Source: Pedobacter miscanthi (lineage in GTDB: Bacteria > Bacteroidota > Bacteroidia > Sphingobacteriales > Sphingobacteriaceae). From it: 64,000 nucleotides of DNA. The notes under the pieces were generated by a model. It did not search any database. It was not told the origin of the DNA and worked only from the letters and a program-made list of their open reading frames with translations. This document shows, piece after piece, positions 8,460-16,623 of this stretch. The stretch's first letter is position 1, and the number at the start of each line of letters is the position of its first letter. The stretch lies in assembly GCF_003315595.1 (NCBI RefSeq), contig NZ_QNQU01000008.1, positions 62,001-126,000 on the forward strand, read 5' to 3'. The position numbers and the translations under genes are program-made.

Positions 8460-9299
8460 TTAATTATCGAAATCTGTCGAAATCGTGATGGCCTTCCAGC
8501 TGTTAAACTCTTTCGTCAAACAGTCTATTTTGGCCGTTGCCCTTTGAAAAGCATCGTTGCCCAGTAATAAATGTACAGGTGGATGTGGCATACTGGCCAA
8601 AGAGATCATTGCAGCGGCCGCTTTTTCAGGATCTCCGATCTGTTGACCGTCCATTTTTAAATATTTGCTGTGTATTGCCCTTACTTCTTCATATTCTGCA
8701 ATAGGATTGGCAGCGAGTATTAACGAATCAGCAGTTAAGAAACTTGTTCTGAAAGCACCCGGAGCAACAACAGTTACTTTTACGCCGAATTCTTTAAGGT
8801 CTTCGACCAAAACTTCCGATAATGCGATTACGGCCGATTTTGCTGCCGCATAAACTGCCCAGCCTGTTGCGCCGGCTATGCCCGCAATTGATGCAATGTT
8901 AATGATATGTCCCGAACGTTGCGCCCGTAAATAAGGTGAAGCTTTTCTGATTACATTTAATGTTCCGAAAACATTTACATCAAAACTATTGCGTGTTTCG
9001 GCATCAGTTAACTCCTCAATGCTGCCCCCGATGCCGTAGCCAGCATTATTGATCACTACATCAATCCTTTCGAATTTTGCAATGGTCGCTTTAATCGCAT
9101 CCTCCACACTTTTTTCATCAGCCAGGTTAACGGCCAGTGGAAGGAATTTTCCCGTATCAGCATTTACGGCTTTTTTAAGTTCATCAATGTTTCTTGAGGT
9201 AGCCGCAACAGACTGTCCAGCTTTCAATAATTGATTTACCAAACTTAATCCTAAGCCTTTTGAAGCACCGGTAATAAACCAAACTTTTTTCATGCCCAT
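8460..9299 (-). CDS. SDR-family oxidoreductase (second of tandem pair)
   Basis: 279-residue classical SDR. Cofactor loop TGASKGLG at 10-17, NNAG at 84-87, Ser near 137 (NIASIAG), Y150-AAA-K154. The start could be M1 or M3 (MGMKKVWF). It has its own -7 box at 9322-9329, so it may be transcribed separately from araC. The close relationship to the 7415 SDR and the adjacent AraC regulator suggest an inducible redox or detoxification role, but no substrate can be named. Confidence 0.88.
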   Translation of the reverse strand: MGMKKVWFITGASKGLGLSLVNQLLKAGQSVAATSRNIDELKKAVNADTGKFLPLAVNLADEKSVEDAIKATIAKFERIDVVINNAGYGIGGSIEELTDAETRNSFDVNVFGTLNVIRKASPYLRAQRSGHIINIASIAGIAGATGWAVYAAAKSAVIALSEVLVEDLKEFGVKVTVVAPGAFRTSFLTADSLILAANPIAEYEEVRAIHSKYLKMDGQQIGDPEKAAAAMISLASMPHPPVHLLLGNDAFQRATAKIDCLTKEFNSWKAITISTDFDN

Positions 9300-9321
9300 A
9301 ATTTTATTCTTTTTATTGATA

Positions 9322-9329
9322 CAAAATTA
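9322..9329 (-). promoter_or_regulatory. -7 promoter box upstream of the SDR pair
   Basis: On the minus strand TAATTTTG matches TAnnTTTG and lies 23 bases before the ATG at 9299. A clear -33 element at standard spacing is not visible. Confidence 0.45.
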
Positions 9330-9381
9330 CAGCAGAAACCGCTACTCCTTATTACGCCAATCAAACTTATGATTACGAAAT

Positions 9382-10293
9382 TCAAACAATTCGATAAGAA
9401 GTAGGGGTATGGTTGGTCTGTTTTTTAAAAAAGTTGTTAAAATGTGTGGGTTCTTCAAAGCCCAAACAATAGCCTATTTCTGAAATATTCCAGTCGGTAT
9501 GTTTCAATAAAGCCTTTGCTTCGCTCAATAACCGCTCGGTAATATAGTTTGTGGTCGTTTTTCCGGTGGTCTCTTTTATGGCCCTGTTCAGGTGGTTTAC
9601 ATGTACCGAAAGTTGTGCAGCGTAATCTTTAGCCGAACGCATGGTTAGTCTTTGTGTGGTGGTTTCGATTGGAAACTGACGCTCCAGTAACTCTGTAAAC
9701 ACCGAAGTAATCCTCGTATTGGCATCAGTATGTTTAAATAGAGCTTCTGATGGCTGTGTTTTTAGGGCAAAATGAGTGATTTCGGTGATATAATTCCTTA
9801 AAAGATCATATTTATAAACGTAATCTGTATTAATCTCCTCAAACATTTTGGCAAAAATACCTTCTACCTGCGCATCCTGACTTTCATTTAAAAAATAGGC
9901 AGGGTTTCCGCCGGGTACAAACATGGGAAGATCGCCAATGTTTCCACGGATTTTTTCTTTAAAAAAAGCTTCGGTAAAGATGCAGAAATAACCGGTTACA
10001 TCACTCTGTTTTCCACTGGCCAGTTCCCAGGTATAAGGAACAAGGGGGTTGAAAAAGATCAATGCCGTTCCGTCTATCTCGATACTTTTATCGGCGTAGT
10101 GGTATACATTATGACCACGGGTAAGGCAGATCTTATAATAATCCCTGCGGTTATAACTCATCGGTTTCGAGTCGTCCCGTAAACAATCTTCCAGTTTAAA
10201 AACGTTAAAATGTCCAACGCCGTTTTGTAGATTATCAGGCATGAAACTAAATTTGTTCTGATAAAAGTCTTCTATGCTTTCTGGTTTGTTCAT
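9382..10293 (-). CDS. AraC-family transcriptional regulator
   Basis: 303 residues. The C-terminal ~95 residues form the double helix-turn-helix domain: SAKDYAAQLSVHVNHLNRAI, then WNISEIGYCLGFEEPTHFNN and the end FFKKQTNHTPTSYR. The N-terminal ~200 residues would be a cupin-like ligand or dimer domain. It is encoded just upstream of, and on the same strand as, the two SDR genes, so it probably controls them; this is a neighbourhood inference. A well-spaced promoter overlaps its start. Confidence 0.9.
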   Translation of the reverse strand: MNKPESIEDFYQNKFSFMPDNLQNGVGHFNVFKLEDCLRDDSKPMSYNRRDYYKICLTRGHNVYHYADKSIEIDGTALIFFNPLVPYTWELASGKQSDVTGYFCIFTEAFFKEKIRGNIGDLPMFVPGGNPAYFLNESQDAQVEGIFAKMFEEINTDYVYKYDLLRNYITEITHFALKTQPSEALFKHTDANTRITSVFTELLERQFPIETTTQRLTMRSAKDYAAQLSVHVNHLNRAIKETTGKTTTNYITERLLSEAKALLKHTDWNISEIGYCLGFEEPTHFNNFFKKQTNHTPTSYRIV

Positions 10294-10297
10294 AAAT

Positions 10298-10326
10298 CAA
10301 AGTTACAAAATTCAAACGTAAAACAA
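10298..10326 (-). promoter_or_regulatory. Promoter of the AraC gene, possibly leaderless
   Basis: On the minus strand TTG (10326-10324) is followed after 18 bases by TAACTTTG (10305-10298), the Bacteroidota -33/-7 arrangement. The -7 box ends only 4 bases before the ATG at 10293, so transcription would begin at or close to the start codon. Confidence 0.5.
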
Positions 10327-10361
10327 ATTGAGTTGTAAAATTACTCATTGTACTCAACTTG

Positions 10362-10426
10362 TCCCGATTTTATATCGGGATCAGCATCTTTCCTGCCGGA
10401 TAGACCCTGAAATAAATTCAGGGTGA
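10362..10426. repeat. Small hairpin and GACCCTGAAA repeat in the araC-tetR spacer
   Basis: TCCCGAT and ATCGGGA (10362-10380) form a 7-bp stem with a 5-base loop. 10403-10426 is a copy of the short inverted repeat, GACCCTGAAATAAATTCAGG then GTGA. The rest of the spacer up to 10540 shows nothing I can name. Confidence 0.55.
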
Positions 10427-10540
10427 TGGCTACTAGATAAAAATATCCTTAGATGTACTTAGCAAAAAGGGCTGATCCCGAATCTTCAGGACAGCATAAC
10501 GAGAACTATCTTTAAAAGGAGATTGTAATGATAAAACAAT

Positions 10541-10572
10541 TTGGAAATAATATACCGATTGGTATATATTTG
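10541..10572 (+). promoter_or_regulatory. tetR promoter with embedded operator
   Basis: TTG at 10541-10543 and TATATTTG at 10565-10572 form a -33/-7 pair with 21-base spacing. Between and over them lies the dyad ATATACCGATTGGTATAT (10550-10567), nearly self-complementary. An identical 16-base core recurs at 11197-11212, before the next gene. The placement fits autorepression by the TetR protein. Confidence 0.75.
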
Positions 10573-10592
10573 TATCGTCAATTCACAACAAC

Positions 10593-11180
10593 ATGACCAA
10601 GGCAGAAAAAACGAGAAAATTCATTGTAGAAAAAACCGCACCGATTTTTAATATGAAAGGTTATGCCGGTACTTCTTTAAATGATATTACCGCTGCTACA
10701 GGTTTAACCAAGGGCAGTATTTATGGCAATTTTGCCAATAAGGATGAAGTGGCACTGGCATCTTTTGATTATAACCTGAATAATGTATCAACCAGGATAG
10801 AGGCCGAAATGAACCAGCAAACCAGTATTAAGGATAAACTTTTGGTGTATATTAATATTTATCAAAAATTTATCGATGGTTCGGTGTCAGAAGGAGGCTG
10901 CCCGGTATTAAATACCGCCATAGATGCCGATGATACCCATCCCGAATTAAGGAGAAGAGTTTTAAAAGCCGTTTTAGACTGGAAAAAGAAATTGGCCCAA
11001 CTGGTTAAAACTGGTATTGCCAATCGAGAAATCAGCAAGAATCACAATCCCGAACAAATTGCCTTAACCATTATTGCAATGGTGGAAGGAGGGATCATGA
11101 TCTCGAAACTCACCTCAAACACTGAATACTGGAGCCTGATTATGGGCTCGCTAAAAAAATATGTAGATGGCCTCGGCTAA
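10593..11180 (+). CDS. TetR/AcrR-family transcriptional repressor
   Basis: 195 residues. The N-terminal helix-turn-helix is typical: ARKF-like helix 1, then MKGYAGTSLNDITAATGLTK and GSIYGNFANKDEVALASFDY. The C-terminal ~145 residues form the ligand-binding domain and resemble the TetR_C_6/C_16-type group (GGCPVLNTAIDADDTHPELR). Its start is 20 bases after its own -7 box. Because the same operator sequence precedes both this gene and the thioesterase gene, I infer it regulates itself and the thioesterase-SDR pair. Inducer unknown, perhaps an acyl compound. Confidence 0.92.
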   Translation: MTKAEKTRKFIVEKTAPIFNMKGYAGTSLNDITAATGLTKGSIYGNFANKDEVALASFDYNLNNVSTRIEAEMNQQTSIKDKLLVYINIYQKFIDGSVSEGGCPVLNTAIDADDTHPELRRRVLKAVLDWKKKLAQLVKTGIANREISKNHNPEQIALTIIAMVEGGIMISKLTSNTEYWSLIMGSLKKYVDGLG

Positions 11181-11196
11181 AAATTTTTAATCAAAA

Positions 11197-11212
11197 ATAT
11201 ACCGATTGGTAT
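11197..11212. promoter_or_regulatory. Second TetR operator, before the thioesterase gene
   Basis: ATATACCGATTGGTAT repeats exactly the core of the tetR operator at 10550. It ends 6 bases before the ATG at 11219. The overlapping TATTTTAA is a weak -7 candidate. Exact repetition of a 16-base dyad in two neighbouring promoters is strong evidence of a common regulator. Confidence 0.75.
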
Positions 11213-11218
11213 TTTAAT

Positions 11219-11704
11219 ATGGAAAGAAAAAGAACAATAACCTGGGATGACCCCATGAAAGGCGCAAAAGAAGCCATGCAAATGGACGGAATTGCTTACT
11301 TGCAAGCCATGAGCGATAATAAATTCCCTCTGCCGCCGCTTTCACATACGCTTGATTTTAGTGTTGCAGTGATTGAGGCAGGCAATGTAGTTTTTGAATT
11401 TACACCACAGGAATTCCATTACAATCCGATTGGTACGGTACATGGTGGTGTGATTACAGCCATTTTAGATTCGGCCATGGGCTGTTCGGTACATTCGCTA
11501 TTACCTGCCGGGAAAGGTTATACCACTTTAGAGCTGAAGGTAAATTTCCTCAAGGCCATCACCATTAAAACCGGAAAACTAAAAACCATTGGCAAAGTGA
11601 TTAATCTGGGCGGTCGCACTGCTTTGGTAGAAGCACAGCTGGTTGATGAAAATAATACTACCTACGCTCATGCTGTGAGCACCTGTTTAATCTTAAAATT
11701 TTAA
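11219..11704 (+). CDS. PaaI-type hotdog-fold acyl-CoA thioesterase
   Basis: 161 residues with the PaaI/YdiI-like signature PIGTVHGGVITAILDSAMGC followed by YTTLELKVNFLKAI, characteristic of hotdog thioesterases that hydrolyse aryl- or acyl-CoA esters. It is cytoplasmic. It starts 38 bases after tetR and ends 12 bases before the SDR gene, so tetR, thioesterase and SDR likely form one operon with an additional internal control site at 11197. The precise acyl substrate cannot be inferred. Confidence 0.88.
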   Translation: MERKRTITWDDPMKGAKEAMQMDGIAYLQAMSDNKFPLPPLSHTLDFSVAVIEAGNVVFEFTPQEFHYNPIGTVHGGVITAILDSAMGCSVHSLLPAGKGYTTLELKVNFLKAITIKTGKLKTIGKVINLGGRTALVEAQLVDENNTTYAHAVSTCLILKF

Positions 11705-11716
11705 AAAAATATAAAA

Positions 11717-12487
11717 ATGAAAACTTCACAAAATACAGTTTTATTAATCGGCGGAACTGCCGGTATCGGTTTAGAAATCGCAAAACAATTAACCGCTTTA
11801 GATAACCATGTGATTATTACCGGTAGAAACCAGGAAAGGCTTGATGCTGCTGCTGCGTCGCTAAAAAACGTAACCACCATTCTTTCGGATGTAAGCAAAG
11901 CCGGAGATGTTGAGCAATTGGTAGAAAAGATCAAGGTAGATTTCCCTCAGTTAAATATCGTGATTAACAATGCAGGCAGGGCACTTGTTTACAACTTAAC
12001 CGATCAGGGGCAGGATGCTTTTGCAAATGCAGAAGACGAAATGCTGACCAATTACCTGTCGATCATCAGGATCAATCAAAAATTATTACCTGTTTTGTTA
12101 GCGCAGGAATCATCGGCAATTGTTAATGTATCTTCAATTGTAGCTTATGTTCCGGGGGTAAATTTGCCTACTTATGCGGGCAGTAAAGCAGCACTTCATT
12201 CATACAGTACTTCTTTAAGGTTAAGTTTAGAAGATACAGCTGTTAAAGTTTTCGAATTGATGCCTCCATTGGTGGATACAGAATTTTCGAAAGAAATTGG
12301 TGGACATAACGGTATCAAACCATCCGTAGTAGCTGATGATTTAGTGGCAGCTTTGGCCAATGATGAATATGAAATCAGGGTAGGTGATACGGCAAAAATT
12401 TATGAACTGTTCAGGCAATCGCCGGTTGATGCATTAAACGTAATGAATGCCAGCAGAAAAGCCAATATTGATTCGGTTCAACAATAA
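11717..12487 (+). CDS. SDR-family oxidoreductase (DltE/YdfG-like)
   Basis: 256 residues. GGTAGIG cofactor loop near 12-18, ATSRN replaced by ITGRNQERLD (NADP-type), NNAG near 84, VSSIVAYVPG catalytic Ser, and YAGSK near 153-157. It is less similar to the two SDRs at 7.4-9.3 kb than those are to each other. Positioned 12 bases after the thioesterase under the TetR operator; the group may detoxify or remodel an acyl or carbonyl compound, which is inference. Confidence 0.88.
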   Translation: MKTSQNTVLLIGGTAGIGLEIAKQLTALDNHVIITGRNQERLDAAAASLKNVTTILSDVSKAGDVEQLVEKIKVDFPQLNIVINNAGRALVYNLTDQGQDAFANAEDEMLTNYLSIIRINQKLLPVLLAQESSAIVNVSSIVAYVPGVNLPTYAGSKAALHSYSTSLRLSLEDTAVKVFELMPPLVDTEFSKEIGGHNGIKPSVVADDLVAALANDEYEIRVGDTAKIYELFRQSPVDALNVMNASRKANIDSVQQ

Positions 12488-12577
12488 CCGGAAATAGACA
12501 GGCAAGGATTTTCCTTTGCTTATATTATGACATTTTTCACCGCAGGAATGCTTACTTTCGCGGCAATAAGTGTAAAA

Positions 12578-12617
12578 CTCGAATGATCAGGCATATTATA
12601 TGGTTTGATCATTTGAG
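12578..12617. promoter_or_regulatory. Inverted repeat upstream of fabF, possible operator
   Basis: CTCGAATGATCA (12578-12589) and TGATCATTTGAG (12606-12617) are inverted repeats with one mismatch and a 16-base AT-rich spacer. They lie 23 bases before the fabF ATG at 12640. This may be a repressor site or an RNA hairpin in the leader. Confidence 0.45.
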
Positions 12618-12639
12618 CTTAGTGACTAAAAAACATAAA

Positions 12640-13890
12640 ATGAAAAGAGTAGTAGTTACAGGTTTAGGTGCTATAACCCCGCTTGGCAATACTGTTGAGC
12701 AATTTTGGCAACAGATTTTAGCTGGTAAAAGTGGCATTGGCCCCATTACAAAATTTGATTCAAGCAAATTTAAAACACAATTTGCAGGTGAAGTAAAGGA
12801 TTTTAATCCTGAAGAATACCTGGAGAAAAAAGAAATTAAAAAGTACGATCTTTTTACCCAGTACGCCATCGGCTCGAGCGATCAGGCGATAAAAGATGCC
12901 GGATTGGATTTCACCATGATGAACGATGATCAACTGGCAGAAGTTGGGGTAATCTGGGCAACCGGAAACGGCGGTATCGGTACTTTCGAATCGCAGTTGG
13001 AAGAATTTCATGCCGGAGATGGAACACCAAGGTTTAATCCTTATTTCATTCCGAAAATGATCGTTGATATCGCTGCCGGGGCGATTTCCATCCGCCATAA
13101 ACTTCGCGGACCAAATTATTGTACGGTTTCGGCTTGTGCATCGTCGAACACAGCGATTATCAATGCATTTGATACCATCCGTTTAGGAAAGGCAAGTGTA
13201 ATGATTGCAGGAGGTTCGGAAGCGGCTTTAACAAAATCATCAGTTGGTGGATTTAATGCTGCTCAGGCCTTGTCTAAAAATAACGAAGATCCTCAGGGTG
13301 CTTCTAAACCTTTCGATAAGGACAGGGATGGTTTTGTGATGAGTGAAGGTGCAGCAGCTTTGGTTTTGGAAGAACTGGAGTATGCTTTACACCGTGGCGC
13401 ACATATTTATGCTGAAATTATCGGTGGCGGTATGGCTGCTGATGCTTATCACTTAACCGGAACACCTCCTGATGGTATAGGTGCTGCTTTGGGTATGAGA
13501 AGTGCACTAAAAGATGCCAATATTACAGCTGATAAAATCGATTATATCAATGCACATGCTACTTCAACCGGTTTAGGCGATTTAAGCGAATTAAATGGTA
13601 TCAATACTGTTTTTAATGGCTTGCCGGTGATAATTGGTGCTACTAAATCAATGACAGGCCATTTATTGGGTGCTGCAGGTGCCGTTGAGAGTTTAATCAG
13701 TATCCTTTCAATCAGGGATAATGTGATTCCTCCAACCATTAATACAAAAAATCTCGACGAAAATATCCCGAAAGGATTAAATATTGTGCTGGGCGAACCG
13801 ATTAAAAAGGAAATCAATTATGTTTTAAATAACACTTTTGGTTTCGGTGGACATACGGCAAGTACGATTTTTAAGAAATATAGTGCTTAA
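12640..13890 (+). CDS. fabF: 3-oxoacyl-ACP synthase II (FabF-type)
   Basis: Condenses malonyl-ACP with acyl-ACP in fatty acid elongation. From the ATG at 12640 it has 416 residues; an in-frame start exists at 12583 but would include the inverted repeat. The thiolase-fold triad is present: C166 in TVSACASSN, His near 306 in NAHATSTGLGD, His near 340 in KSMTGHLLGAAGA. The second motif has GLGD where most FabFs have PLGD. No acpP, fabG or other fab gene is adjacent, so this is probably an extra, separately regulated copy or one serving a special lipid. A terminator follows. Confidence 0.9.
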   Translation: MKRVVVTGLGAITPLGNTVEQFWQQILAGKSGIGPITKFDSSKFKTQFAGEVKDFNPEEYLEKKEIKKYDLFTQYAIGSSDQAIKDAGLDFTMMNDDQLAEVGVIWATGNGGIGTFESQLEEFHAGDGTPRFNPYFIPKMIVDIAAGAISIRHKLRGPNYCTVSACASSNTAIINAFDTIRLGKASVMIAGGSEAALTKSSVGGFNAAQALSKNNEDPQGASKPFDKDRDGFVMSEGAAALVLEELEYALHRGAHIYAEIIGGGMAADAYHLTGTPPDGIGAALGMRSALKDANITADKIDYINAHATSTGLGDLSELNGINTVFNGLPVIIGATKSMTGHLLGAAGAVESLISILSIRDNVIPPTINTKNLDENIPKGLNIVLGEPIKKEINYVLNNTFGFGGHTASTIFKKYSA

Positions 13891-13924
13891 TTAGGTTTTA
13901 TAAAGTGATTTACTGGTCTTTACT

Positions 13925-13954
13925 GGTCTTAGCGTCTCGCTAAGACCTTTTTTG
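13925..13954 (+). terminator. Terminator after fabF (10-3-10 hairpin)
   Basis: GGTCTTAGCG, loop TCT, CGCTAAGACC, then seven T. Perfect 10-bp stem. The same stem with a CGA loop occurs at 63285-63307. The stretch just before it duplicates TACTGGTCT. Confidence 0.88.
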
Positions 13955-13967
13955 TTAAGTTTTGTTT

Positions 13968-13992
13968 TGCCACGGAGGCACGGAAAACACGG
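13968..13992. repeat. CCACGG-type short repeat
   Basis: TGCCACGGAGGCACGGAAAA then CACGG. Related strings occur at about 4618, 57920, 58049 and 63175-63260. Confidence 0.55.
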
Positions 13993-14003
13993 AATAAAGG
14001 CGT

Positions 14004-14111
14004 CGTCATCTCGACTGAAGCAAAGCGGAACGGAGAGATCTATCTCGAGATAGATTTAGCTTCGCTGAGCCTTCGGGTTCTCGACTACGTTGCACTCCGC
14101 TCGAAATGACG
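14004..14111. repeat. CGTCATyTCGA palindromic element, 108 bp
   Basis: It starts CGTCATCTCGACTGAAGC, contains TCTATCTCGAGATAGA in the middle and ends CACTCCGCTCGAAATGACG. Lies in the convergent spacer between fabF and yceH. A short extra right end (CTCTCGAAGTGACGG) follows at about 14130. Confidence 0.8.
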
Positions 14112-14191
14112 GCTTTAAGGGGCGCTCCTCTCGAAGTGACGGAGTTTGTTCGGATTAGCACCAATAAACCAATGCCCAATGATTAATGAAC

Positions 14192-14842
14192 CTATTTATC
14201 CATCAACAAATTAACCAGTTCTTTTAACTCTTCTACTTCTAATTCCAGTTTTTGGATGCGGTTTTCCAATTCTGTGGTATCAAAAGTTGGCGCTGCAAGG
14301 GTTTCGGTTTCTGTTTCGGTGGTGGTTTCTGCCTGTTCGCCTAAAAGGTGAACAAAGCGGGCTTCCTTTTGTCCGGCTTTTTTAGCCAGCTGTTTTACGA
14401 AAGCAGGTTCATCATCCGATAGTTTCTGAAGCTGTTCCAGTACTTCTTCAATGCTTTCAAATTCGTATAAACGGCCCGAGTTGCTGTTGATTTCACCCGG
14501 AGTTAAAGGCCCCCGCAAAAGCAAAAGACAGATAATGGCCAGTTCTGAAGGCAATAACGGATAAACTATTGCCAGGTTGTGCTTGTATTTAGTTGCACGA
14601 CTTGATCCACCTGTTGCGGTTGAGATCAGTCCTTTTATTTTAAGCTGGTTTAAAGTGAGGGTAATGGTTTCCTCATCGTAATTTACAACCGGATTTCTGG
14701 AACTTTTTTGATTACAGGCAGCTGTTAAACTGTTCAAAGTCATCGGATAATAATCGGGCGTGGTCCGGCTTTTTTCTATTAAAGCACCCAAAACGCGTTG
14801 TTCTTCTGCTGATAAATCGGGTAGTGGTTTTACGTTGTCCAT
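14192..14842 (-). CDS. yceH: YceH family protein (DUF480)
   Basis: 216 residues of the DUF480/YceH family, which has paired winged-helix domains; its molecular function is not established. The N-terminus LSAEEQRVLGALIEKSRTTP and YYPMTLNSLTAACNQKSSRN is the family signature, and LRGPLTPGEINSNSGRLY marks the second winged helix. A C-terminal coiled coil (LENRIQKLELEVEELKELV, about 190-210) is visible. Monocistronic. A regulatory role has been suggested for the fold only. Confidence 0.9.
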   Translation of the reverse strand: MDNVKPLPDLSAEEQRVLGALIEKSRTTPDYYPMTLNSLTAACNQKSSRNPVVNYDEETITLTLNQLKIKGLISTATGGSSRATKYKHNLAIVYPLLPSELAIICLLLLRGPLTPGEINSNSGRLYEFESIEEVLEQLQKLSDDEPAFVKQLAKKAGQKEARFVHLLGEQAETTTETETETLAAPTFDTTELENRIQKLELEVEELKELVNLLMDK

Positions 14843-15017
14843 TTTATAAAAATATAAATTGAATGAACATTTTGAAAATTATTTTGTTAATGATTTATTT
14901 CTAAGGAGTTATCTGAAATATTACTCTATAGAACAATTCTAAATTTCTGATTTACTATCATTTAAACTTTAGAATTACGAACTTAGAAGAACATCCTAAA
15001 GCTAATCACATTCAAAT

Positions 15018-15641
15018 ATGAAACCTTCTGATCAAAAGCCGAATCAGGGCGATAGCAGGCGCGATTTCCTTAAAAAAAGTTCAGTAATTACAGCCATTGC
15101 CTTAACACCCGGCATTGCAGTTAAAGCAGCTGAAAATAATGCCGATGAACGTTTTGCCGAACTTTTTGAGAAAATCCCCCTAAACCTCACCGTGAATAAC
15201 AAAGCGTACAAAGCTTCGGTTGAGCCAAGGGTAACCCTTCTGGATTATCTACGTGAAGAATTGCATTTAACCGGAACTAAAAAAGGTTGCGACCATGGTC
15301 AGTGCGGCGCCTGCACCGTACACGTAGATGGACAAAGGGTGAATTCATGTTTAAGCTTAGCGGTAATGAACGAAGGAAAGAAAATTACCACGATAGAAGG
15401 TCTGGCCGATGGAGATACCTTACATCCAATGCAGGCCGCTTTTATTAAACACGATGGTTTTCAATGTGGTTACTGTACCTCAGGGCAGATCATGTCGGCA
15501 GTGGCCTGCATCCGCGAAGGACACACCAGTTCGAGGGCCGAAATCAGCGAATACATGAGTGGCAACATCTGCAGGTGTGGTGCCTACCCGAATATTGTTG
15601 ATGCCATTGTGGATGTGAAGGAAGGGGGGGCAAACGTATGA
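15018..15641 (+). CDS. paoA: Aldehyde oxidoreductase [2Fe-2S] subunit (PaoA/YagT type)
   Basis: Iron-sulfur subunit of a periplasmic molybdenum hydroxylase. 207 residues. A twin-arginine signal SRRDFLKKSS at 13-22 with a hydrophobic stretch to about 36 means Tat export. The plant-type cluster is C91, C96, C99 and C111; the second cluster uses C150, C153, C185 and C187. It overlaps paoB by 4 bases (ATGA). Electrons would pass from the Mo site through these clusters to FAD. The trimeric order small-FAD-Mo is that of E. coli paoABC. Confidence 0.93.
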   Translation: MKPSDQKPNQGDSRRDFLKKSSVITAIALTPGIAVKAAENNADERFAELFEKIPLNLTVNNKAYKASVEPRVTLLDYLREELHLTGTKKGCDHGQCGACTVHVDGQRVNSCLSLAVMNEGKKITTIEGLADGDTLHPMQAAFIKHDGFQCGYCTSGQIMSAVACIREGHTSSRAEISEYMSGNICRCGAYPNIVDAIVDVKEGGANV

Positions 15642-16621
15642 TCAATTTTCAATATTTGAGAACAACCTCGGCCAAATCGGCCATTGCGCTATTGCTAAAA
15701 GATAAAAATGCTAAATTTTTAGCTGGCGGTACTAACCTGATCGACCTGATGAAGAGAGGCGTTACCGCACCCGAAAAGCTGATTGATATCAATCACGTTC
15801 CCTTAAAACAGATTGAACAGATTGGAAATAAAATCCACATTGGAGCTTTAACTACCAATACTGCAGTTGCAGATCATGCTTTGATCAAAGAAAAACTGCC
15901 ACTGCTTTCTTGGGCTTTACAGGCCGGCGCTTCGGCACAATTGCGGAATGTGGCCACGGTAGGAGGAAATATGATGCAGCGTACGCGTTGTGGTTATTTT
16001 TACGATACCGAAATGCCCTGCAATAAACGTCAGCCCGGAACTGGCTGTGGCGCTATGGAAGGTTTTAACCGTATGCATGCCATTTTTGGTACTTCCGAAA
16101 AATGCATTGCCGTACATCCAAGCGATATGTGTGTTGCCTTAACCGCTTTAGATGCCGAAGTGGTGCTGGCCAATAGCAAAGGCGAGCGGAAAATAGCTTT
16201 TAAAGATTTCCACCGCCTGGCGGGAGATACCCCACAGCTAGACAATAACCTAAAAGCAGATGAAATGATTATCCGACTGGAAATACCGGTGAATAATATC
16301 GCTAAAAACTACCATTACTTAAAAGTACGCGACCGCGCTTCTTATGCTTTTGCACTCGTTTCGGTTGCAGCGGCTTTTGAATTGAATAATAATAAAATTA
16401 CCGATATCCGTTTGGCTATGGGTGGTGTGGCGCATAAACCATGGCGTTTAACGGCATCCGAGAATTTCCTTAAAGGAAAAGAAGCTACCTTATCGAATTT
16501 CGAAAAGGCAGCAGAACTGGCTATGACAGGTGCTAAAGGTTTTGGCGAAAATAATTTCAAGCTTAAACTGGCTCCCAATACAATTATCGAGGCGTTAAAT
16601 CTTGCAAAATCGAAAGCTTAA
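15638..16621 (+). CDS. paoB: Aldehyde oxidoreductase FAD subunit with [4Fe-4S] (PaoB/YagS type)
   Basis: 327 residues of the FAD-binding subunit family of CO/xanthine dehydrogenases. FAD motifs FLAGGTNL (27-34) and ATVGGNM (106-112). The inserted segment with C118, C128, C137 and C156 (RCGYF, PCNKRQPGTGC, EKCIAVHPSD) matches the loop that carries a [4Fe-4S] cluster in E. coli PaoB, and distinguishes this group from ordinary xanthine dehydrogenases. No own signal peptide; it would be exported bound to PaoA. Confidence 0.93.
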   Translation: MINFQYLRTTSAKSAIALLLKDKNAKFLAGGTNLIDLMKRGVTAPEKLIDINHVPLKQIEQIGNKIHIGALTTNTAVADHALIKEKLPLLSWALQAGASAQLRNVATVGGNMMQRTRCGYFYDTEMPCNKRQPGTGCGAMEGFNRMHAIFGTSEKCIAVHPSDMCVALTALDAEVVLANSKGERKIAFKDFHRLAGDTPQLDNNLKADEMIIRLEIPVNNIAKNYHYLKVRDRASYAFALVSVAAAFELNNNKITDIRLAMGGVAHKPWRLTASENFLKGKEATLSNFEKAAELAMTGAKGFGENNFKLKLAPNTIIEALNLAKSKA

Positions 16622-16623
16622 TT

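Noticed and set aside
7415..9299. Very recent duplication of the SDR pair
   Set aside because: The two proteins align throughout but differ at many positions, so the duplication is old and not a special event.
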